DNA of 64,000 nt from Bostrychus sinensis (lineage: Eukaryota; Chordata; Actinopteri; Gobiiformes; Eleotridae). The translations under genes and the position numbers were made by a program. Every line of letters starts with the position of its first letter. Position 1 is the first letter of the stretch. The notes below the pieces were generated by a model, which ran no database searches, was not told the DNA's origin, and saw nothing but the letters and a program-made list of their open reading frames with translations. The stretch is from NCBI GenBank assembly GCA_020698575.1, contig CM036244.1, positions 9,518,034-9,582,033 of the forward strand, written 5' to 3'. Shown in pieces: positions 58,201 to 64,000 of the stretch.

Positions 58201-58700
58201 CATGATACAGGCCGCGCGCTGGACTTGCACGAGTCTCTGTATACATTCCTCCAACACAAACACACAGTAAATCTCAGTAATGATGAAGCATGGAAGAAAG
58301 ATGGATGGAAGATATTTTTAGATCCATGTAGTTTGAATTATTTGATAAAAAAAACTTGGACAAATTGTCTTTTTGAAGTTGTATAAGCTGTGATAGTTGT
58401 TAAACAAATTGTGTTTTTATTGCTACCATTATTAACATACATAACAACACAAAACTTAAATCTTGTGTCAGTGCTTTTGTCCGCTTCTCCAAACCTACGG
58501 CACATACAGCAGGTTACCAAACATTTCAGAGAACACTTTTGGAAAACAGTGGACAATGACCTTAAAATGCATTGTGTCAGTCAGTGCCGGTCCTACATAT
58601 TTCTGGGATAGGTTTAGAGGCCAAGGCTTTAAATCATTTTGTACACTATGTAAAGTTTAACGTGTTCATGTTTAACTACAACAACAAGAGGCGCCCCAGG

Positions 58701-58731
<31 letters not shown>

Positions 58732-59579
58732 TCGAGCAAGTGAAACAAAGTACAATAGAAAAAAAATTATTTGTACACTGATGTAATCTTCACAATTGTT
58801 CACATCGAGGTAGAAAGAAAAAATAAAATAGATATTTAAATAATTTGTATGCATAAACTATATGCATATATGTACATATATAGATACTATATATATATTT
58901 GTGTGTATATATAAATATACAATTTATTTAACATACATATGCAATATTTGCTCGAAAGGGAGTGGGAAGAAGAAAAACTTATTGACTCCCACCCCTAATT
59001 TATTCTTTTATATCAAACTATATGGTTGCAGTAATAATTCAATCATTACAGAGTTATATATAATGGTCAGGTCTTACTAGTTAGTTACCATATCATTATC
59101 AGCATTCATCATCAATATTAAACAATATTACAGTATAATTATTAGAGTAACATTAATGCATAATAAACTGTAAAAAAAGTTAAATAAATTTGGCATTGAT
59201 CTCCAGTTTCAGGTTAAAAAAATAAAGGAAGTAGCAAGCTGAAATAATCAAACATAGTTGCAGAATCAGTCAAACGTGTGAACAATGCTGAAGTATGGAG
59301 GCCCTCAAATCCCTGTGGGGCCCGAAGCAACCCCAGAGACAAGAAACTGAGGGCTGTGCACAACTGCATTCATAATTATTCTTCATCGTGCAATAAGGCT
59401 CAGGTAATTTATGAAATATGTAATTTAAAAAAACAAAACAAAAACATAACGCTATCCTCTAAACCAGTCAGAAGAAAGAACTGTACACTGAAACATTATT
59501 ATATGGCTTAGGTCAATAAATTATATGTACCTTTTGTTTGCATGCTCACTTTATTTTCTTGCTTGCCACACTTTTTTTT
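58201..59579. other. Unassigned with short microsatellites
   Basis: (TTGA)n at about 58702-58731 and TA-rich runs at 58860-58925; otherwise AT-rich without recognised features. Confidence 0.45.
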
Positions 59580-59645
59580 GCATTAAGAGCTGCCTGAACA
59601 AGTGAATTTCTCCACTGTGAGATTAATAAAGTTCAATCTAATCTA
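59580..59645 (+). repeat. LINE tail, 'aataaagttcaatct' end
   Basis: 'gtgaatttctccactgtgagattaataaagtt' followed by CAATCTAATCTAA is the typical 3' terminus of a fish LINE. Confidence 0.65.
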
Positions 59646-59744
59646 AGTGTACACTCTCTAAGTACCATCATTAATGGACTAAATGAGCCTAAATCTTAGA
59701 CAGGAAAAAATAGGGATTAACAGAAACATGCCATGCCAAATAAG

Positions 59745-59870
59745 GACAAAACTGGGACTGAAACAGGAATAAACCTGTAATAAACTAGACTAAACCAGCA
59801 CAGATGCAGGATTAAACCAGGTCTAAACCAGGACAAAACCAGAACTAATCAAGTGCAAATCAAGGCCTAC
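59745..59870 (-). repeat. Small CTAAACCAGG array
   Basis: 'actagactaaaccagcac', 'attaaaccaggtctaaaccaggacaaaaccag' and similar words, in the orientation of the 17.2-18.4 kb array. Confidence 0.75.
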
Positions 59871-59921
59871 ACCAGAAAAAGAACAGATTCAAAACTAAAC
59901 TAAATTACTTGAACTGCAAAA

Positions 59922-60421
59922 GACTCCCGAGTACCACCAGAAGAAGCATGAGTACCACCAGAAGAAGCCAGAGTACCACCAGAAGAAGCCAGAGTACCAC
60001 CAGAAGAAGCCAGAGTACCACCAGAGAAGCATGAGTACCACCAGGAGAAGAATGTGTACCACCAGAAGAAGAATGAGTACCACCAGAAGAAGCATGAGTA
60101 CCACCAGAAGAAGCATGAGTACCACCAGAAGAAGCCAGAGTACCACCAGAAGAAGCATGTGTACCACCAGAAGAAGCCAGAGTACCACCAGAAGCATGAG
60201 TACCACCAGAAGAAGAATGTGTACCACCAGAAGAAGCATGAGTACCACCAGAAGAAGCATGAGTACCACCAGAAGAAGCATGAGTACCACCAGGAGAAGC
60301 ATGAGTACCACCAGAAGAAGCATGAGTACCACCAGGAGAAGCATGTGTACCACCAGGAGAAGAATGTGTACCACCAGAAGAAGAATGAGTGCCACCAGAA
60401 GAAGAATGAGTACCACCAGAG
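59922..60421 (+). repeat. 21-bp minisatellite TACCACCAGAAGAAGCATGAG
   Basis: About 23-24 units; variants differ at gaagccag, gaagaatg and ggagaag. Two short units, about 20 bp near 60020 and about 18 bp near 60185, shift phase. The period is a multiple of three and stop-free, so frames on both strands stay open (59895-60446 minus, 60031-60530 plus), giving artificial EYHQKKH or LLLVVLM peptides. Confidence 0.95.
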
Positions 60422-61422
60422 CAGTGTTGTCACGATTCTCTGTCACTCGATTTGGATGCTAAAAAAAAATCCCTCGATACTCGATACCGATTTCGATACC
60501 ACGGTGACAAAAATGACCACTTTTCATTGAATGTTTGAGGTAATACATGGGCTCTAACCTCCCCCTTTTACCGTCACCATATTATTCAAACTATATTTTG
60601 TATAGAATAATATTATTAGGCTATTACTATATATGTAGCATACTTGTTAATTTTTTCAAACTTATATTTTTTATGCAAACAGTGGTTTATCCTCCAACAC
60701 TCTGATACCTCTGTAGTCCACAGCTATGTAGCTACATGATGATCTTTTATTCAACACAATGCTAAATAATACAGTCATTAGTTTGTATATGTGATCCAAA
60801 ATTACTTCAGATTATGATAAATTATTCCTCAAAGGTAAAGTTTAATTACAGTTTACCTGTTTCTATTTTCTATAAATGGTAGTAGGTTATTAGGCTGCAG
60901 TCATGGTTCATATTTATATTGTGGCCACAGTCATTGACAGTGATGGGTCAGACAGAGTCAGGACCACAGTGCTCCTTTAAATATGGCCGCTTTGCTAACA
61001 CTAACAGCTCTCTCCTTGCTCCACTGGTAACGAGACATTTGTAGTTACATTTAGGCTGTTTTATGTCTGTTTGGAATGATGCGCTGAGCAGTGACTCCCA
61101 GATCGGAGCGCGCTCGGTCCGCTCGGGAAGTCCCACGGAGCGCAGCGGCACTCGAGGTCTTTGTGCAGCGGTGGCAAAGGCAAGCGAGTGAACACCTTTT
61201 AGTAAATTGTATGTAAAGAGCTGTTTTGATGGTGGAAAGTTTTATGCTGTGCTGACTGAGCCTGTCCTCCTCCTGGACTCATCACTGGAGGGGAGGGGCC
61301 TTGTGTTTCTGCAGCGCAGGTAAAGACGTCACATTATCAATACTTTTCCAAATGAATATCTCATTTAGATACTCGTTTTAGTATCGATTAATATCTTGGT
61401 ATCGATTTTTTGGACAACCCTA
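60422..61422. mobile_element. hAT-type element at the array edge
   Basis: Ends CAGTGTTGTCACGATTC and TTTTTTGGACAACCCTA, with TCGATAC and GTATCGAT words near both. Flanks CACCAGAG (60414-60421) and CACCAGTG (61423-61430) match at 7 of 8. 1,001 bp. The interior has a CpG-rich segment (61075-61190); no transposase frame. Confidence 0.82.
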
Positions 61423-62494
61423 CACCAGTGAAAGAACTGGTATTGTCCCACAATTTTAGAACCACTGCTTTAAACCAATCACAAGTAAAAACATGATTCT
61501 CCAAATGATCTCTTACACTGAACTATAAAGGAAAAAAGGCAGATTCTTTCAGATGAATACTTGAAGCTGACTATTACCTACTATATAATGATTACAAAAT
61601 TAGCAACAATCCAGCCAGAAGGGGTGACAAACCCTTTGTGTCAGCCCCAAACCTGAACAAATGGAGAAACTTGATTTGCTGTGGCGACACGAAAAATGAA
61701 AAGCCAAAAGGAAGATTAGAAAATTAGCATATGGGATGCTTTATAAGAAAAAAAAAAGCATTTTCAAAACACAATTAAATCATCACTTCATATTAATTTT
61801 TCCCTTCATTATCGACGATTCACCAGGAACTGACCTGTGTTTTTCTTCCTCATAGTTTTACTCGCTGAACGTCTGGCCGTACTCCAGACTGACAATATCA
61901 TTAGTATTTGAGTGCCCGGTCCCACATGACACGCTCCATTTCTGCTTTTGTAAACAGCCACTGTCTCCGGGCAAAAAAAAACCTGGAGGGAGGAAAGAGT
62001 CGCAGCCAAAAAGGAGTGAGCGAATGAAAACAGAGGAACAACGGAGGAGGCTTGAGAGGAGTGCACCGGGACAAACAGGACAAATTAAGGCAAGACATGT
62101 AAAGCTTCCATACAAAAATAAAAGAAAATGCTTCATCTATGCATTATTTCATCACATTTTGTCAACTTACATACAACTCTATCTGAAATATTAACTTCAA
62201 AGGTTGTTTTTCTCTCACTCTGAGTCAGATTTCTCCACTTCAGTTGCACCTACAAACACCAAATTTTCCATTCTTGTACCTAACAATATTCTGAAGATTT
62301 TTACAGAGGGATTTGTTGTTACATGATTACTAGCCTAGTTTTTTGGAGCTTTTTTCTCCCCAAAACATAGCACTTTTTTATTCTTTTTGCTGCATTTTCT
62401 CATTTACTGACACACAAAACAAGATATACAGTACATAATAACCCTTGCATCTAATATAATAATTATAATTAGAAATGAAAACGACAAAAATTGT
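61423..62494. other. Mostly unassigned
   Basis: 61610-61700 ('cagccagaaggggtgacaaaccc..tttgtgtcagccccaaacc..gctgtggcgacacg') is a LINE 3'-end fragment. Minus frames 61809-62136 overlap in three phases and are not genes. Confidence 0.4.
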
Positions 62495-62600
62495 GTTGGT
62501 AGCTCAGTTGGTAGAGACGTACATACTGCCATTGTGTCCTTGGGCAAGACACTTCACCCACCTTGCCTATGTATGAATGTGTGAATGTTTTCATGAGTAA
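62495..62600 (+). repeat. tRNA-derived SINE-like fragment
   Basis: 'ttggtagctcagttggtagagacg' is an A-box-like head. It is followed by 'attgtgtccttgggcaagacacttcacccaccttgcc' and 'tatgaatgtgtgaatg'. There is no tRNA cloverleaf, so it is not a tRNA gene. Confidence 0.65.
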
Positions 62601-63499
62601 AACTGGAAAACCTAGCTCTAGCCAATATTTTGATTTTTCTTTTTCTATGTACATGCAAATTTGCATAACATTAAAATTAACAAATGTAACTTAGCCTTTA
62701 GCTTATATGCTAATTATAGATGCTAATTGCTACGCTAAATAAAGCGGCTAAATGTTTACACTCTCGCTAATGTTTTTCCAACCAGGCTCTGACATTACTC
62801 ACATGTGGCTGAGCAGTTGTCAGTTTCCAAAATCATCTTCATAAATAATTTACGATATTCTGTGGCTAACGCTAATTGCTCCATAGCTAATATAGATGGT
62901 CGTTTTAACTTGTGTTTTTTGTAACTCGACTGTAGAAACCACAAATCATATAAGTATTTCATGAATGTCATTTATCTCTAGAATTTTGGGCTCAAAAGCA
63001 AGAATGGTTTGGTCAAAATAAGAAATCTGTGAAATCTCTGTCTTGTGTGGATGTTTTATATGGAATTGCTATGGATAATAGCATTAACTTGGTGGTAAAT
63101 GCAGTTTTTATAATGGCAAATCATTATATACATAAATCTAAATTTCTAAAGGTCCCCACCCATCTTTAAAAGCTTTTGTAATCAATTTAAATTATACTGT
63201 CGATCTTTAAAATATACAGTATGACCACAAAATGTGCAATTGAGCTACTTAATCATATACAGCATCATAAACTAACTGTGATGAATTATATACATTTTAT
63301 TTTATGTTTTCTGTTATAGGGCTATATTTATTTTACATCATTATTGTTTAAATTTAAATTAAATTACTGTATTTAATGACTTTTTTTATTTTTATTTATT
63401 TTTCTTATTTTTTTTATTCACTTGTTACTGATTTGTTTATTGTAAGTTGTTCTCGTCAGCACAGAAATGATTTTGATTGTAACACATTGACTTTGGTTA
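62601..63499. other. No recognised feature
   Basis: AT-rich; 'gctaat' words recur around 62700-62890 without a regular period. Confidence 0.4.
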
Positions 63500-63650
63500 A
63501 ATAAAAAATCATAAATAAATAAATAAATAAATAAATAAATGTTTAATAAAAATAAAAATAATAAAATAAATAATGAATAAATAAATACATAAATACAAAT
63601 TAATCAAATAAATAAAAAATAACTTAATAAAAAAAATAAAAAAAAAACTA
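63500..63650 (+). repeat. AAAT/AATA low-complexity run
   Basis: (AAAT)n at 63511-63540 followed by degenerate AATAAA-rich sequence to about 63650, probably the tail of an AT-rich repeat. Confidence 0.85.
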
Positions 63651-63791
63651 TCATTCTTTCACAAACACTAAAAGGCTCTATTACACAAAACTTGCAATAT
63701 ATTGTATTTTTCTTCATGTTCATGCCACTATTCTACTGCAGAAGTTTTACAATAATATCTGTGAAAATTAAAAACGTCCCCGTATATTCAC

Positions 63792-64000
63792 CTGTTGTGT
63801 CCTGACTTAATGAAGACACAGAGCAGAGAGAGCAGCGCGGTGAAAACATGATCGACGTGCAGACGCGGGGCAGGACAGGGGGGTCGACGTGCCCCCACAC
63901 TCACAGTGACTCATCTCTGGTTTCAAACGCAGCGGGAGGAGGCTGGTGCTAGTGTGTGTGTCTGTTGTGTGTCTGCTGTGTGTGTGTAGTACGCCCTGAG
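63792..64000 (-). other. Possible jade2 5'UTR exon or promoter-proximal DNA
   Basis: GC- and CpG-rich, unlike the AT-rich DNA to its left. On the minus strand it ends ACACAACAG|gtgaat (gt at 63791-63790), a plausible donor. This would supply the non-coding exon that the start-codon exon needs. It holds an upstream ATG (MFSPRCSLCS...) that would not be in frame with the jade2 start. It runs off the window. Alternatives: an unrelated CpG patch or another gene's first exon. Confidence 0.3.

Larger units (their letters stand above)
20496..64000 (-). other. jade2: jade2 5' region (5'UTR intron or flank)
   Basis: Because the start-codon exon begins at a splice acceptor, transcription must start further right on the minus strand. 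Candidate first exons are at 63792-64000 and 29350-29600, and a promoter-like patch is at 57985-58200. None is proven. The first exon could also lie beyond the right edge. Confidence 0.5.

Noticed and set aside
59895..60530. Membrane-like Leu/Val repeat protein (minus) or EYHQKKH protein (plus)
   Set aside because: Frames on both strands arise from a 21-bp array whose length is a multiple of three; the peptides are translation artefacts.
62495..62600. tRNA gene
   Set aside because: Only an A-box-like head is present; no cloverleaf, and the following sequence is a known fish SINE-like tail.

Overview
This is vertebrate, almost certainly teleost fish, genomic DNA. It is AT-rich and CpG-depleted, with no dense gene array. 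It is packed with fish-type mobile elements: hAT-like MITEs, Tc1 relics, tRNA-derived SINE pieces, LINE 3' ends and long minisatellites. Only two protein-coding exons can be supported. Both lie on the minus strand and splice together in phase. Exon A (20432-20495) starts with the ATG and reads METERKRRKYST...; exon B (12649-12731) ends in KKPSE. Joined, they give 49 residues matching the N-terminus of JADE2 (PHF15), the PHD-finger scaffold of the KAT7/HBO1 histone acetyltransferase complex. The window is therefore the 5' part of a jade2 gene read right to left: 5' flank or 5'UTR introns above 20.5 kb, a 7.7 kb intron between the exons, and at least 12.6 kb of the next intron to the left edge. 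The exon that should begin VFRTDL was not found and is presumably outside.

Layout. 0-12.6 kb: intron with hAT MITEs (1.1, 9.7, 11.2 kb), a ~50 bp-unit minisatellite (3.15-3.9 kb), an internally deleted Tc1 element (11.65-12.1 kb) and LINE/SINE scraps. 12.6-20.5 kb: jade2 exons and the intron between them, holding a perfect-TSD hAT MITE (12.85 kb) and two large CTAAACCAGG-type arrays in opposite orientation (15.7-16.3 and 17.2-18.4 kb). 20.5-37 kb: a LINE split by a hAT element (21.3-22.4 kb), a polypurine tract (23.5 kb), a foldback element (25.0-25.4 kb), a 31-bp array (26.9-27.5 kb), a CpG-richer patch with outward splice donors on both strands (29.35-29.83 kb) and a CACACAG minisatellite (36.1-36.8 kb). 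37-64 kb: more hAT copies, MITE families with TTAAAGG ends, a LINE coding remnant (52.4 kb), a promoter-like patch (58.0-58.2 kb), a 21-bp array with a hAT element at its edge (59.9-61.4 kb), and a GC-rich right edge that could be a 5'UTR exon.

Most long open frames are artefacts of stop-free tandem repeats or shadows of transposon relics. No previously undescribed gene system was found. The most informative observations are the hAT insertions with readable 8-bp target duplications, their nesting order, and the sequence similarity between one MITE family's interior and the large CTAAACCAGG minisatellites. Family names for repeats rest on remembered consensus features and terminal structure, not on a database search.
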